A stretch of DNA of 64,000 nucleotides from Hyphomicrobiales bacterium (GCA_900465915.1 UBKJ01000002.1:62001-126000), one strand, 5' to 3'; positions 20,188 through 31,045 are shown, numbered from the stretch's first letter. Translations and numbers: made by a program. The notes: generated by a model from the letters alone, not told the origin.

Positions 20188-20529
20188 ATGAGCGCAACCA
20201 TCAGCTGGGACGATTTCGAGAAGGTCGACATCCGCGTCGGAACCATCGTCGAGGCGGTCCCCTTTCCCGAGGCGCGCAAGCCCGCCTACAAGCTGAAGAT
20301 CGATTTCGGCGCCGCCATCGGCGTCAAGAAGTCCTCGGCGCAGATCACGAAGCATTATCGGCCGGAGGACCTCGTCGGCCGGCAGGTGCTGGCTGTGGTC
20401 AATTTCCCGCCGCGCCAGATCGGCCCCTTCATGTCGGAAGTGCTGACGCTGGGCCTGCCCGACGAGGCGGGCGAGGTGGTGCTGACCGCCGTCGGCCAGC
20501 CGGTTCCCAACGGCGGCAAGCTGTTCTGA
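20188..20529 (+). CDS. csaA: CsaA-type tRNA-binding-domain protein
   Basis: A 113-aa dimeric OB-fold protein related to the C-terminal tRNA-binding domain of MetRS and to Arc1p/Trbp111. Motifs: FEKVDIRVGTIVEAVPFPEA, AQITKHYRPEDLVGRQVLAV and the dimer-face segment PFMSEVLTLG. CsaA in Bacillus has chaperone and secretion-related activity; binding of tRNA is expected. The start has GGAGAGACGGA upstream. It is cotranscribed with ybjN and convergent with the histidine kinase gene across a 56-base gap. Confidence 0.9.
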   Translation: MSATISWDDFEKVDIRVGTIVEAVPFPEARKPAYKLKIDFGAAIGVKKSSAQITKHYRPEDLVGRQVLAVVNFPPRQIGPFMSEVLTLGLPDEAGEVVLTAVGQPVPNGGKLF

Positions 20530-20585
20530 TATAACGGCGCGGCAGCTGTTTTCACCGCTTCATGTTTCCATCCGGCTGCTAGATG

Positions 20586-21929
20586 CTAGGCCGGAATGCG
20601 GATGACGGCGCGCAGGCCGCCGGCGGGCGCGTCGGCGAGGGTGATCTCGCCGCCGTGGCTGCGCGCGATGTCGAGCGCGATGGCGAGGCCGAGGCCGCCG
20701 GTGCCGCCCGAATCCTGCGTGCGCGCCTCGTCGAGGCGCACGAAGGGCTTGAAGACGTCCTCGCGCCGGTCCTCGGGAATGCCCGGCCCGTCGTCGTCGA
20801 CGATGATCTTCAGCCAGCCGTCCTCGTGCGTCACCGTCATCGCGACGTTCTGCGCATGGCGGAAGGCGTTGGAGACGAGGTTGCCGACCAGCCGCGAGAA
20901 GGCGTTGGGCCGCACATGGATGCGGCTGTCGCCCTCGATCGAATATGTGAAGCCGCGCTCGCGCAGCCGCGCCTCGTTCTCCAGCTTCTCGCACAGCCGC
21001 TTGACGTCGAGGTCGGCCGCCTCCTCCGCGCCCTCGCCGCGCGCGAAGGCGAGATAGCCCTCCAGCATGGTCTGCATGTCGGCGATGTCCTGGTTGAGCG
21101 GCTCGGTGTCGATGGAATGGCCGGCCAGCGCCAGCTGCAGCTTGAAGCGGGTGAGGATGGTGCGCAGATCGTGGCTGACGCCCGACAGCATGGCGGTGCG
21201 CTGCTCGATCTGGCGCTCGATGCGCGAGCGCATCTGGATGAAGGCGAGGCCGGCGCGGCGCACTTCCTCGGCGCCGCGCGGCTGGAAGCCCTCGGGCATG
21301 GGCCGGCCCTTGCCGAAGCTCTCGGCGGCCTGCGACAATTGCTGGATCGGCTTGATCTGGTTGCGCAGGAAGGCGATGGCGATGATGAGCAGCACCAGCG
21401 CCGTGCCCACCATCCAGGTCAGGAAGATGCCGGTGTTGGAGGCGTAGGCCTGGCTGCGGCGGGCGAAGACGCGCAGCACCTTGTCGTCCAGCTTGACGCG
21501 GATCTCGATCAGGTCGGAATCGCCCACCGTGTCGATCCAGAACGGCCGGTTGATCTGGCGGGTGATCTCTTCGCTCAGGAAGTAGTCGAGGATGGCGAAG
21601 AAGGGCTTCGGCCCCGGCGGCGGCAGCGGGTCGGGCGGCAGGATGGAGATGTTGAGCGCCAGCCGCTGCTGGGCGATGCGGATCAGGTTGTCGTAGCCCG
21701 GCTCCTGCGGATAGGTCTCGAGGATGTCGATGATGGCGGCGATGTCGCGCACCACGGCGGTGGAGAGGCGCTCCGTCACCATCTGCCAGTGGCGCTCCAT
21801 GAACACATAGGCGATCACGGATTGCAGCAGCACCATCGGCGCGATGATGATGATGAGCGAGCGCGCATAAAGCCCCTTGGGCATGCGGCGCGCGAACCAG
21901 CGCGTGAGCTTCTTCCAGAGCGATAGCAT
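20586..21929 (-). CDS. Sensor histidine kinase, EnvZ-like
   Basis: A 447-aa membrane kinase: helix 1 near residues 24-46, a periplasmic sensor of about 130 residues with a proline-rich patch (DPLPPPGPKP), helix 2 near 168-190, HAMP, dimerisation domain with phospho-acceptor SGVSHDLRT (His near 252) and an ATPase domain with N box LVGNLVSNAFRHA, DDDGPGIP and GLGLAIALDIAR. It is the partner of the OmpR-type regulator just upstream. I use the ATG at 21929, which has GAGGACGG upstream; a GTG seven codons earlier is possible. The signal is unknown. Confidence 0.9.
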   Translation of the reverse strand: MLSLWKKLTRWFARRMPKGLYARSLIIIIAPMVLLQSVIAYVFMERHWQMVTERLSTAVVRDIAAIIDILETYPQEPGYDNLIRIAQQRLALNISILPPDPLPPPGPKPFFAILDYFLSEEITRQINRPFWIDTVGDSDLIEIRVKLDDKVLRVFARRSQAYASNTGIFLTWMVGTALVLLIIAIAFLRNQIKPIQQLSQAAESFGKGRPMPEGFQPRGAEEVRRAGLAFIQMRSRIERQIEQRTAMLSGVSHDLRTILTRFKLQLALAGHSIDTEPLNQDIADMQTMLEGYLAFARGEGAEEAADLDVKRLCEKLENEARLRERGFTYSIEGDSRIHVRPNAFSRLVGNLVSNAFRHAQNVAMTVTHEDGWLKIIVDDDGPGIPEDRREDVFKPFVRLDEARTQDSGGTGGLGLAIALDIARSHGGEITLADAPAGGLRAVIRIPA

Positions 21930-21989
21930 CGTCGGGCCGTCCTCACCCACGTCGGGAGCGTTTTTCGGGCGACATGTCTCTCCGCGCGC

Positions 21990-22706
21990 CTATTCGATGC
22001 TCAGCTTGTAGCCGATGCCGCGCACCGTCTGCAGCCAGACCGGATTGGCCGGGTCCTGCTCGATCTTGCGGCGCAGGCGGTTGATCTGCACGTCGATGGT
22101 GCGCTCGCCCACCTCGCCGTCGGCGCCGGTCAGCTCGTGGCGGGGGATGGTCTCGCCAGCGCGCTCGGCGAAGATCGCCATGATGTCCTGCTCGCGGTCG
22201 GTGAGCTTGATCGTCTCCGCGCCCTTGCGCAATTCGCGGCGCGGGATGAAGAAAGTGTAGGGGCCGAAGACGATCTGCTCGATCTTGGGCTGGGCGGCGG
22301 GGGCGCCGCGGCGCAGGATGTTGTTGATGCGCAGGATCAGCTCGCGCGGATCGAAGGGCTTGGGCAGGTAGTCGTCGGCGCCGGCGGCGAGGCCGTCGAT
22401 GCGGTTGTCGGTCTCCGACAGCGCGGTCAGCATCAGGATCGGCACGCTCTTCTGCTCGCGCAGCGAGCGCGTCAGCGACACGCCGGTCTCGCCCGGCATC
22501 ATCACGTCGAGGATGAGAAGGTCGAAATCGATGCCCTCCAGCTTGCGCCGCGCCTCGGCGGCGCTGCCGGCCACCGTGACGCGGAAGCCGCTGGCGGTGA
22601 GATATTGCGACAGAAGGCTGCGGATGCGCGTGTCGTCGTCGACCACGAGCAGGTGCGGCGCGTCGTCGGAGAGCGTCTTTTCTTCTTCCGCCATGGCTTG
22701 GCTCAT
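21990..22706 (-). CDS. petR: OmpR-family response regulator, PetR-like
   Basis: About 238 aa: receiver domain with acidic pocket VVDDD, phosphorylated Asp in LLILDVMMPGETG, conserved Thr and Lys (LTALSE, KPFDPRELI), and a C-terminal winged-helix domain ending VWLQTVRGIGYKLSI. The order MarR-regulator, OmpR-regulator on one strand is that of petP-petR of Rhodobacter capsulatus, where petR lies near the bc1 operon and is needed for respiratory and photosynthetic growth. The symbol rests on that similarity of arrangement. Starts at 22706 or 22694 are both possible relative to the AGGAGG sequence. Confidence 0.75.
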   Translation of the reverse strand: MSQAMAEEEKTLSDDAPHLLVVDDDTRIRSLLSQYLTASGFRVTVAGSAAEARRKLEGIDFDLLILDVMMPGETGVSLTRSLREQKSVPILMLTALSETDNRIDGLAAGADDYLPKPFDPRELILRINNILRRGAPAAQPKIEQIVFGPYTFFIPRRELRKGAETIKLTDREQDIMAIFAERAGETIPRHELTGADGEVGERTIDVQINRLRRKIEQDPANPVWLQTVRGIGYKLSIE

Positions 22707-22816
22707 TCCTCCTGGGAGCGGTTCGGGTGCGGCCCGATCCATTCATTGTCTTTGCGGCGATCGTGCGACGCCATGATATCCGCGCCGGGGCGGCGCGTCC
22801 ATGCATTCGGGAGGGC

Positions 22817-23332
22817 TCAGGAGGCCGGCGCGGGCGCGGCGGCGAAATCGTCGATCTGCGCCCGCCGCTCGGGATTGACCATGTGATAGAGGAAGCGCTC
22901 GATCACCGCGCGCTCCTCGGGGCGGCAGGATTCCATGGCGCGGGCGATGCGGCGCGACTGCGGCCGCGCCAGCGCCAGCGTCAGCTCGCGCCCGCTGCGG
23001 GTGGGGTAGAGCTTGCGGTGCCGGCGGTCGTGCAGGGCCGTGGCCTGCACCACATGGCCGGTGTCGATCAATTGCTTGAGCACGCGCGACAGGCTCTGCT
23101 TGGTGATGCGCAGCACCTCCAGCAATTCCGCCACCGTCATGCCCGGCTTGCGGTTGATGAAATAGAGCACGCGGTGATGCGCCCGCCCGAAGCCGATCTT
23201 TTCGAGGATCATGTCGGGATCGGCGGTGAAGTCGCGATAGGAGAAGAACAGGAGTTCGATGACGCCGAGATCGCCCGCTTCCTCCGGCGTCAGCGGGCTG
23301 CTGATATAATGCATGTCTTTGGTCGAATTCAC
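22817..23332 (-). CDS. petP: MarR-family regulator, PetP-like
   Basis: A 171-aa winged-helix dimer. The DNA-binding part is MTVAELLEVLRITKQSLSRVLKQL with the wing DRRHRKLYPT. It sits upstream of the OmpR-type regulator and diverges from ilvE. A perfect inverted repeat lies 26 bases before its start and overlaps likely promoters in both directions, so autoregulation and control of ilvE are likely. The PetP name is by analogy with the R. capsulatus petP-petR pair. No ligand can be predicted. Confidence 0.82.
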   Translation of the reverse strand: MNSTKDMHYISSPLTPEEAGDLGVIELLFFSYRDFTADPDMILEKIGFGRAHHRVLYFINRKPGMTVAELLEVLRITKQSLSRVLKQLIDTGHVVQATALHDRRHRKLYPTRSGRELTLALARPQSRRIARAMESCRPEERAVIERFLYHMVNPERRAQIDDFAAAPAPAS

Positions 23333-23358
23333 GTCCTGCTCCGTTCTGTCGCGGTAAA

Positions 23359-23379
23359 TATGTCAGTATTATTGACATA
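23359..23379. promoter_or_regulatory. Operator: perfect inverted repeat between petP-like gene and ilvE
   Basis: TATGTCA-N7-TGACATA, a perfect 7+7 inverted repeat with centres about one helical turn apart, the usual form of a MarR-family site. It overlaps the -35 of the rightward promoter and the spacer of the leftward one. Confidence 0.75.
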
Positions 23380-23400
23380 ATTCAATCGCCCAGATAATTT
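23372..23400 (+). promoter_or_regulatory. Promoter toward ilvE
   Basis: TTGACA (23372-23377), a 17-base spacer, TAATTT (23395-23400): near-consensus housekeeping promoter. On the opposite strand TTGAAT-N17-CATATT across the same region would serve the MarR gene. Together they make a divergent promoter pair under one operator. Confidence 0.7.
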
Positions 23401-23509
23401 TCCGGCAGCGCAGTCGGTATTTTTTGAAACAAAAGGCGCGCGCGGGCGCGGCGGACGACGCGATCGTTGCGCCGGACGGACCGCGCCCAGCCGATAAAGG
23501 AGCGAGGAA

Positions 23510-24400
23510 ATGTCTGCGATCCCCTTCGATCAACGAGACGGCTATATCTGGATGGACGGCGAATTCGTCGACTGGAAGGATGCGAAGCTTCACGTTCTCA
23601 CGCATGGGCTGCATTACGCCAGCGCCGTGTTCGAGGGCGAGCGCGCCTATGGCGGCGCCATCTTCAAGCTCGCGGAGCACACCGAGCGCCTGCATGAATC
23701 CGCGCGCATCCTCGGCTTCGAGATCCCCTATTCCGCGGCCGAGATCAACGCGGCCTGCGACGCGCTTCTCAAGAAGCAGGGCTTCGACGACGCCTATGTG
23801 CGGCCGATCGCCTGGCGCGGCTCCGAATCGCTCGGCGTCGCCGCGCAGCAGAACCGCATCCACCTCGCCATCGCCATCTGGCAATGGCCGAGCTATTTCT
23901 CGCCGGAAGAGAAGATGAAGGGCATCCGCCTCGACATCGCCCAATATTGCCGGCCCGACCCGCGCACCGCGCCGTCGCGCTCCAAGGCGGCCGGCCTCTA
24001 CATGATCTGCACCATCTCCAAGCACGCGGCCGAGGCCAAGGGCTACGCCGACGCGCTGATGCTGGACTGGCGCGGCCAGGTGGCGGAGGCGACGGGCGCC
24101 AACGTGTTCTTCGTCAAGGACGGCGCGCTGCACACGCCGACGCCGGACTGCTTCCTCGACGGCATCACGCGGCGCACGGTGATCGAGCTCGCCAGGCGGC
24201 GCGGGATCGAGGTGGTCGAGCGCGCCATCCTGCCCGAGGAGATGGCCGGCTTCAGCGAATGCTTCCTGTGCGGCACGGCGGCGGAAGTCACGCCGGTGTC
24301 GGAGATCGGGCCCTACCGCTTCCAGCCGGGCGACATCACCAACCGGCTGATGAACGACTACATGAAGGAAGTGCAGCCCCGGCGCCAGGCGGCCGAATAG
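23510..24400 (+). CDS. ilvE: Branched-chain amino acid aminotransferase
   Basis: A 296-aa fold type IV PLP enzyme that transfers the amino group between glutamate and the branched-chain 2-oxo acids. Features: THGLHYASAVFEGERAY near residue 32, the PLP lysine in APSRSKAAGLYMICTI near 160, and the phosphate/cofactor segment CGTAAEVTPVSEIGPYRF. The start at 23510 has AAAGGAGCGAGGAA upstream. It is divergent from the MarR gene. A D-amino-acid or aminodeoxychorismate lyase is unlikely given the length and the EGERAY block. Confidence 0.93.
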   Translation: MSAIPFDQRDGYIWMDGEFVDWKDAKLHVLTHGLHYASAVFEGERAYGGAIFKLAEHTERLHESARILGFEIPYSAAEINAACDALLKKQGFDDAYVRPIAWRGSESLGVAAQQNRIHLAIAIWQWPSYFSPEEKMKGIRLDIAQYCRPDPRTAPSRSKAAGLYMICTISKHAAEAKGYADALMLDWRGQVAEATGANVFFVKDGALHTPTPDCFLDGITRRTVIELARRRGIEVVERAILPEEMAGFSECFLCGTAAEVTPVSEIGPYRFQPGDITNRLMNDYMKEVQPRRQAAE

Positions 24401-24539
24401 TCCGGCCGTGACAGAAAAGCATGGGATATCCGCCGCTTTTTTCCCGTATCGACTGGTTATTGTTTGACTTCGTCCGGTTTCTGCCCATCCTTTTACCTGC
24501 CGGGAAGATCCGGCGGGAAACCCCGATGAGGTGACGACC

Positions 24540-24821
24540 ATGGATACTCTATTGCCTATCATTCTTCAGCTTGTCGCCGGGGTTATCGGCGGCAACGTCG
24601 CCGGCGCGGTCAAGAACATCAGCCTCGGCCCGGCCGGAAACAGCGTGGCCGGCGGCATTGGCGGCCTGATCCTCGGCCAGCTCCTGCCCATGCTGACCGG
24701 CGGCGGCGCGGACGCGGCGCTGGGCGGCGTCGTCGGCCAGCTCGCCGGCGGCGGCGTCGGCGGCATCGTGCTGACCGCCATCGCCGGGCTGATCAAGAAC
24801 GCCGTCGCCTCCAAGGCCTGA
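24540..24821 (+). CDS. Small glycine-rich membrane protein, unknown function
   Basis: A 93-aa protein with repeated glycine-zipper patterns: VAGVIGGNVAGAV, NSVAGGIGGLILGQL and GGGVGGIVLTAIAGLI. Two or three hydrophobic helices with GxxxG faces would pack in a membrane; there is no cleavable signal and no charged core. The ATG at 24540 has GAGGTGA upstream. A strong terminator follows at 24841, so it is probably a single-gene unit. I do not recognise a family; glycine-zipper proteins range from toxin-like peptides to outer-membrane assembly factors. Confidence 0.65.
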   Translation: MDTLLPIILQLVAGVIGGNVAGAVKNISLGPAGNSVAGGIGGLILGQLLPMLTGGGADAALGGVVGQLAGGGVGGIVLTAIAGLIKNAVASKA

Positions 24822-24840
24822 CCGGCGCGTGAAGAACAGG

Positions 24841-24867
24841 ACGGACGGCCTCGCGCCGTCCGTTTTT
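24841..24867 (+). terminator. Intrinsic terminator after the glycine-rich gene
   Basis: ACGGACGGC / GCCGTCCGT, a 9-bp stem with a five-base loop, running into TTTTT. Confidence 0.85.
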
Positions 24868-24936
24868 CGTTTTCGGGGCTTTGCGGCGGGGGCGCGGGGC
24901 CTTATGTGAGAGGCTTGCAGATAAGGAGCTTCCGCC

Positions 24937-25590
24937 ATGGGGCAATTGCAGGCCGTCATCATACCCGTCACGCCGTTCCAGCAGAATTGCGCGCTGCTGT
25001 TCGACAGCGAGACGAAGAAGGGCGTGGTCATCGATCCGGGCGGCGATCTCGACCGCATCCTGGAGGCCGTGCGGGCGCAGGGCGTGACGGTCGAGGCGAT
25101 CTGGATCACCCACGGCCATATCGACCACGCCGGCGCGGCGCTGGACCTGAAGGAGGCGCTGGGCGTCGACATCGTCGGGCCGCACGAGGCCGACCGCTTC
25201 CTGCTCGACCGGCTGGAGGAGACGGGCGCGCAATACGGGATTTCCGGCGCGCGCAGCGTCACGCCCGACCGCTGGCTCGCCGACGGCGACACGGTCGCGC
25301 TGGGCGAGCATGTGTTCGAGGTGCTGCATTGCCCCGGCCATGCGCCGGGCCATGTCGTGTTCTTCAACCGCGCGGGGCGCTTCGCCTTCGTCGGCGACGT
25401 GCTGTTCAACGGCTCGATCGGCCGCACCGACCTTCCGGGCGGCGACCACGCGGCGCTGATCCGCTCGATCAGGGAAAAGCTGCTGCCGCTGGGCGACGAT
25501 ATCGGCTTTTTGTGCGGGCACGGCCCCGGCGGCCGCTTCGGCGAGGAGCGGCGCACCAATCCGTTCCTGACGGAAACGGGCCTTGCATAA
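24937..25590 (+). CDS. Metallo-beta-lactamase-fold hydrolase (GloB/YcbL type)
   Basis: A 217-aa zinc or iron hydrolase with the HxHxDH motif in THGHIDHAG (about residues 59-66), a further His in HCPGHAPGHV, the bridging Asp in FVGDVLF and the final His in CGHGP. The short length without the C-terminal glyoxalase II domain points to the YcbL type II glyoxalase group, which hydrolyses glutathione thioesters. A persulfide dioxygenase is less likely. It has its own ribosome site (AAGGAG) and a bidirectional terminator after it. Confidence 0.87.
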   Translation: MGQLQAVIIPVTPFQQNCALLFDSETKKGVVIDPGGDLDRILEAVRAQGVTVEAIWITHGHIDHAGAALDLKEALGVDIVGPHEADRFLLDRLEETGAQYGISGARSVTPDRWLADGDTVALGEHVFEVLHCPGHAPGHVVFFNRAGRFAFVGDVLFNGSIGRTDLPGGDHAALIRSIREKLLPLGDDIGFLCGHGPGGRFGEERRTNPFLTETGLA

Positions 25591-25620
25591 AAAACCGCCG
25601 CCCCGAGGGGCGGCGGTTTC
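25591..25620. terminator. Bidirectional terminator between the hydrolase and BA14K genes
   Basis: AAACCGCCGCCC, loop CGAG, GGGCGGCGGTTT: a 12-bp perfect stem. On the minus strand it is followed by six T residues, suiting the BA14K gene; on the plus strand by TTTCGTTTT, suiting the hydrolase gene. Confidence 0.85.
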
Positions 25621-25637
25621 GTTTTCAGGCGCCGCGA

Positions 25638-26066
25638 TCAGTTGGCGGAGCAGAAATGGTCCTGGCCGTCATTGCCGCGATAGGTGCCGGTGCGCGGGTT
25701 GAACGACCGGAAGCGGTCGGAGCAATAGGCGTACCAGCCGCGCGTCCAGGGCTCGTAGCCGGCGCGGTAGGTCACCTGGCGCGGGGCCGGGTAATAGGCC
25801 GGCGGGGGCGGCGGCGGGGCGTCGTAGACCGGGGCCGGCTCGTAGACCGGCTGCTGCGGCTGGCTCAGCGCCGCGCCGACCAGCGCGCCGGCGGCGAGAC
25901 CGACCACGCCGGCGGCGATGGCGTCGCCATGGTCGTGGTGATGGTGGTAATAGGGGCGGCCCCAGCCGTCATGGCGCCAGCCGTCGGCCGAAGCCGAGGC
26001 GAGGGGAGCCGCGACCGCGGCGGCGGCCGCCGCGGCGAGGAGGGCGGATTTCACGAAACGGTTCAT
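25638..26066 (-). CDS. BA14K-like secreted protein
   Basis: A 142-aa protein with an N-terminal signal peptide (MNRFVKSALLAAAAAAAVAA), a His-rich patch (YYHHHHDHGD), a hydrophobic glycine segment (AIAAGVVGLAAGALVGAAL), a Pro/Tyr-rich linker and the C-terminal BA14K domain around WYAYCSDRFRSFNPRTGTY with two cysteines. BA14K of Brucella is an immunoreactive protein with lectin-like properties; the family is largely rhizobial. The ATG at 26066 has AAGGAGCG upstream. Function here is inferred only at family level; envelope location is likely. Confidence 0.85.
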   Translation of the reverse strand: MNRFVKSALLAAAAAAAVAAPLASASADGWRHDGWGRPYYHHHHDHGDAIAAGVVGLAAGALVGAALSQPQQPVYEPAPVYDAPPPPPPAYYPAPRQVTYRAGYEPWTRGWYAYCSDRFRSFNPRTGTYRGNDGQDHFCSAN

Positions 26067-26254
26067 TGTTCGCTCCTTCAGAAGCAGATGCGTCGATCGG
26101 TCGGCGCGATGCGGGGAGGCGCATCGCTTGTGCCTATGTGTTAATCCTTTGTGCATGAATGGCGGCTGAACAATGGTGAAAACGCCGCTATCCCGGCTTT
26201 CGGCGGTAAATTAATCCCTCGGCGCTGTAACAATTCGAGCGCGAGGGTAGGCAA

Positions 26255-26280
26255 TAAAAAACCCCGGCTGAAGCCGGGGC
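26255..26280 (-). terminator. Intrinsic terminator of the cold-shock gene
   Basis: Minus strand: GCCCCGGC stem closing CCCCGGC/GCCGGGG with loop TTCA, then TTTTTTATTGC. It lies 25 bases past the gene's stop codon. Confidence 0.85.
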
Positions 26281-26304
26281 GCAAAATGCGAAAATGTGAA
26301 GCGA

Positions 26305-26520
26305 TCAGCCGGTGACGGTGATGTTCACGGCCTTGGGGCCCTTGCCGCGACGATCCGGCTCCGTCTCGAAGGAAACCTTCTGATTGTCCGCGAGGCCCGT
26401 CAGGCCCGAGGCCTGCACCGCCGAAATATGCACGAAGATGTCCGCGCCGCCATCATCGGGCTTGATGAAACCGAAGCCTTTTTCGGTGTTGAAGAATTTG
26501 ACCTGTCCGGTCTGTGCCAT
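26305..26520 (-). CDS. Cold-shock domain protein (first of two)
   Basis: A 71-aa CspA-type OB fold that binds single-stranded RNA and DNA. RNP1 is KGFGFIKP and RNP2 is DIFVHISAV. The ATG at 26520 follows AAGGAAC. This copy has the ADNQKVSFETEPDRRGKGPKA form; the second copy at 46.3 kb is shorter and diverged. The 403-base gap upstream of it (26521-26923) is AT-rich by local standards between 26750 and 26890 and may hold the promoter and a long leader; no gene was found there. Confidence 0.93.
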   Translation of the reverse strand: MAQTGQVKFFNTEKGFGFIKPDDGGADIFVHISAVQASGLTGLADNQKVSFETEPDRRGKGPKAVNITVTG

Positions 26521-26923
26521 GGGATCCGTTCCTTTTCCTTGGCGCCGCCGATCTTTCGGGATCGACGGAATCATATCTTCAGCCGAGCGCACCACACACC
26601 CGGCAGAGGGTCATGCAGGCAGTTCTCGACATTGGGAAGGAACCGATCATTGCCTGAAATCTCTCCCAGACCCGGAACTTATAGCGGCTCCGGCGCGCCG
26701 TTCTTCCAGTCTTCCATTTGTTCGCAAAATGCCCGAACACAGGAAGACTGATCTAAGAAGCGATGTTTGGCAAGCGAAATCTTCACCCAGGCCGGAATGG
26801 AATATTTTTTCGATTCTTCGGCGGCAAATATTTTCAATTATTTCCGGTTGAATCGCCAAACTATACAAAAGTAGCACATGTATTTTTAGATCGCGGAAAA
26901 TAAAACCCGCCCCCGGCGGCGCT

Positions 26924-27799
26924 TCAGCGGTTGCGCGATACGATGCAGGCGCCGCCGGCGGCGTGCAGCCGGCCGCAGATGGCGTCGGCCTCCTTGCGGC
27001 TGTCGGCGCCGATGCGCACCGCGTAGACGCCGCGGCGGCCCATGGGCGTGCGCACGCGGCTGACGACGGGATCATGGCCCTCCAATATGGCGGGAAAGAG
27101 CCGGCGCAGGCGGCTCCACTGGCCAAGGGCTGCGGCGCGGCGGAAATTGCCGGCCACCTGCACGCCCCAGGGCTTGGGCGCGACGCGCGACATCGGCACC
27201 GTGGCCATGCGCGTCACCGGCAGGCGGCGGCAGGCCTCGGCGAAGGCGAGCCTGGGGTCGAGCGGGCGGTCGGCGATCTCCTTGCCGGCGGCGAAGTCGT
27301 CGGCGGGCGCGCCGGCCACGTCGAGCACGTAGTCCTCCGTCTCCAGCGGCAGGAAGCCGCCCGAGCGCAGCCAGCCCGAGACGCGGCCCGCCCCGGCGTT
27401 GTAGGCCGCCGCCGCCAGGCCCCAATTGCCGAAGGCCGCCTTGAGGTCATGCAGGAAGCCGGCGGAGGCGGGGATGGCCTGCTCGACGTCGAAGGGATCG
27501 GCGAGGCCGCGCTCCTTCGCCGTATAGGGCATGAACTGGGCGATGCCCTCCGCCCCGACCGGGCTGACCGCCTGGTGGTCGAAACGGCTCTCCTTCCAGA
27601 TCAGCCGGGCGAAAAAGTCCTTCGGCACGCCCTGCGCCTCGGCGCTGGTCTCGATCAGGCGGCAGATGCGCTCCACGGTCGGCGTCCTGACCGGCGGCAG
27701 CGGCGGGGCGGAGCCGGGCGGCATGGGCGCGTCCTCGGCGAAAGCCGCGCCCTGCATGGCCAGCAAAGCCGCCGCGATTGTCGCCCCGATCCGGTTCAT
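26924..27799 (-). CDS. Lytic transglycosylase (SLT domain, secreted)
   Basis: A 291-aa periplasmic peptidoglycan lytic transglycosylase. Signal peptide MNRIGATIAAALLAMQGAAF, proline-rich linker, then an SLT domain from about residue 35: catalytic glutamate in LIWKESRFDHQAVSP, GAEGIAQFMPYTA, and AYNAGAGRVSGWL. The C-terminal 80 residues (GVQVAGNFRRAAALGQWSRL then GVYAVRIGADSRKEADAIC) look like a degenerate SPOR-type peptidoglycan-binding repeat. The ATG at 27799 has AAGGGTGAA upstream. The protein ends 403 bases before the cold-shock gene on the same strand. Confidence 0.88.
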   Translation of the reverse strand: MNRIGATIAAALLAMQGAAFAEDAPMPPGSAPPLPPVRTPTVERICRLIETSAEAQGVPKDFFARLIWKESRFDHQAVSPVGAEGIAQFMPYTAKERGLADPFDVEQAIPASAGFLHDLKAAFGNWGLAAAAYNAGAGRVSGWLRSGGFLPLETEDYVLDVAGAPADDFAAGKEIADRPLDPRLAFAEACRRLPVTRMATVPMSRVAPKPWGVQVAGNFRRAAALGQWSRLRRLFPAILEGHDPVVSRVRTPMGRRGVYAVRIGADSRKEADAICGRLHAAGGACIVSRNR

Positions 27800-27871
27800 G
27801 TGTTCACCCTTGCCGCGCGGGCACTCTAAAGCATTTCCAGGGAAAGGATTCAAACGGGGGCCCGGCGGTTT

Positions 27872-28777
<906 letters not shown>

Positions 28778-28878
28778 TCATGAGCCTCGTTCATGAGTCT
28801 ATGCAGATTATCGTATCTTATCATTTGCCGCCGGCGCTTCTAGAGTCCGGCGATCGTTTCCCACCAAAGGACTCCCAG

Positions 28879-30274
<1,396 letters not shown>

Positions 30275-30283
30275 GAGGCAGGC

Positions 30284-31021
30284 ATGCAGAACATCAAGGA
30301 CAAGGTGGTGGTCATCACCGGCGCGAGCAGCGGGCTCGGCGAGGCGGCGGCGCGGCTTCTGGCCGAACATGGCGCGAAGCTGGTTCTCGGCGCGCGGCGT
30401 CTCGACCGGCTGCAGGCGCTCGCGCGCGAACTGGGGCTGGGCGAGGACGCCGTGGTCAAGACCGACGTGACCGACCGGGCGCAGGTGAGCGCGCTGGTCG
30501 AGCGCGCCGTCAAGCTGCACGGCCGCATCGACGTAATCGTCAACAACGCCGGCACCATGCCGCATTCGCGGCTGGAGCTGGGCAGGGTGGACGACTGGGA
30601 CCGCATGATCGACGTCAACATCAAGGGCGTGCTCTACGGCATCGCCGCCGCGCTGCCGCATATGAAGGCGCAGCAAGGCGGCCATATCATCAACGTGTCG
30701 TCGGTGGCGGGCCACAAGGTCGGCCCGGGCGGCGCTGTCTATGCGGCGACCAAGCACGCGGTGCGCGTGATCTCGGAAGGGCTGCGGCAGGAGGTGGCAC
30801 GGTATAACATCCGCACCACCATCATCTCGCCCGGCGCGGTGGCGACGGAGCTGCCCGACAGCGTGACCGACCCGGAGCAGGTCGAGCGCGTGAAGGCGCT
30901 TTACGAGACGGTGGCGATCCCGGCGGATTCCTTCGCCTCGATGGTGGCCTTCGCCATGAGCCAGCCGGAAAACGTCGACGTGAACGAAATCCTGTTCCGA
31001 CCCACGGCGCAGGAATATTGA
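30284..31021 (+). CDS. Short-chain dehydrogenase/reductase
   Basis: A 245-aa classical SDR: cofactor motif TGASSGLG (residues 11-18), NNAG, catalytic Ser in INVSSVAG and the YxxxK pair in YAATKHAV, then PGAVATEL. The Arg after the glycine motif (GARRLDRL) suggests NADP(H). Last gene of the cupin operon. It ends 40 bases before the stop codon of the uvrB-tail remnant on the other strand. Confidence 0.92.
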   Translation: MQNIKDKVVVITGASSGLGEAAARLLAEHGAKLVLGARRLDRLQALARELGLGEDAVVKTDVTDRAQVSALVERAVKLHGRIDVIVNNAGTMPHSRLELGRVDDWDRMIDVNIKGVLYGIAAALPHMKAQQGGHIINVSSVAGHKVGPGGAVYAATKHAVRVISEGLRQEVARYNIRTTIISPGAVATELPDSVTDPEQVERVKALYETVAIPADSFASMVAFAMSQPENVDVNEILFRPTAQEY

Positions 31022-31045
31022 GAGAAGAGAAAGCGGTTTTCGGGA

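Noticed and set aside
26521..26923. Possible small gene or sRNA in the AT-rich gap between the cold-shock and transglycosylase genes
   Set aside because: No frame with a ribosome site and no promoter/terminator pair could be made out; more likely csp promoter and leader DNA.
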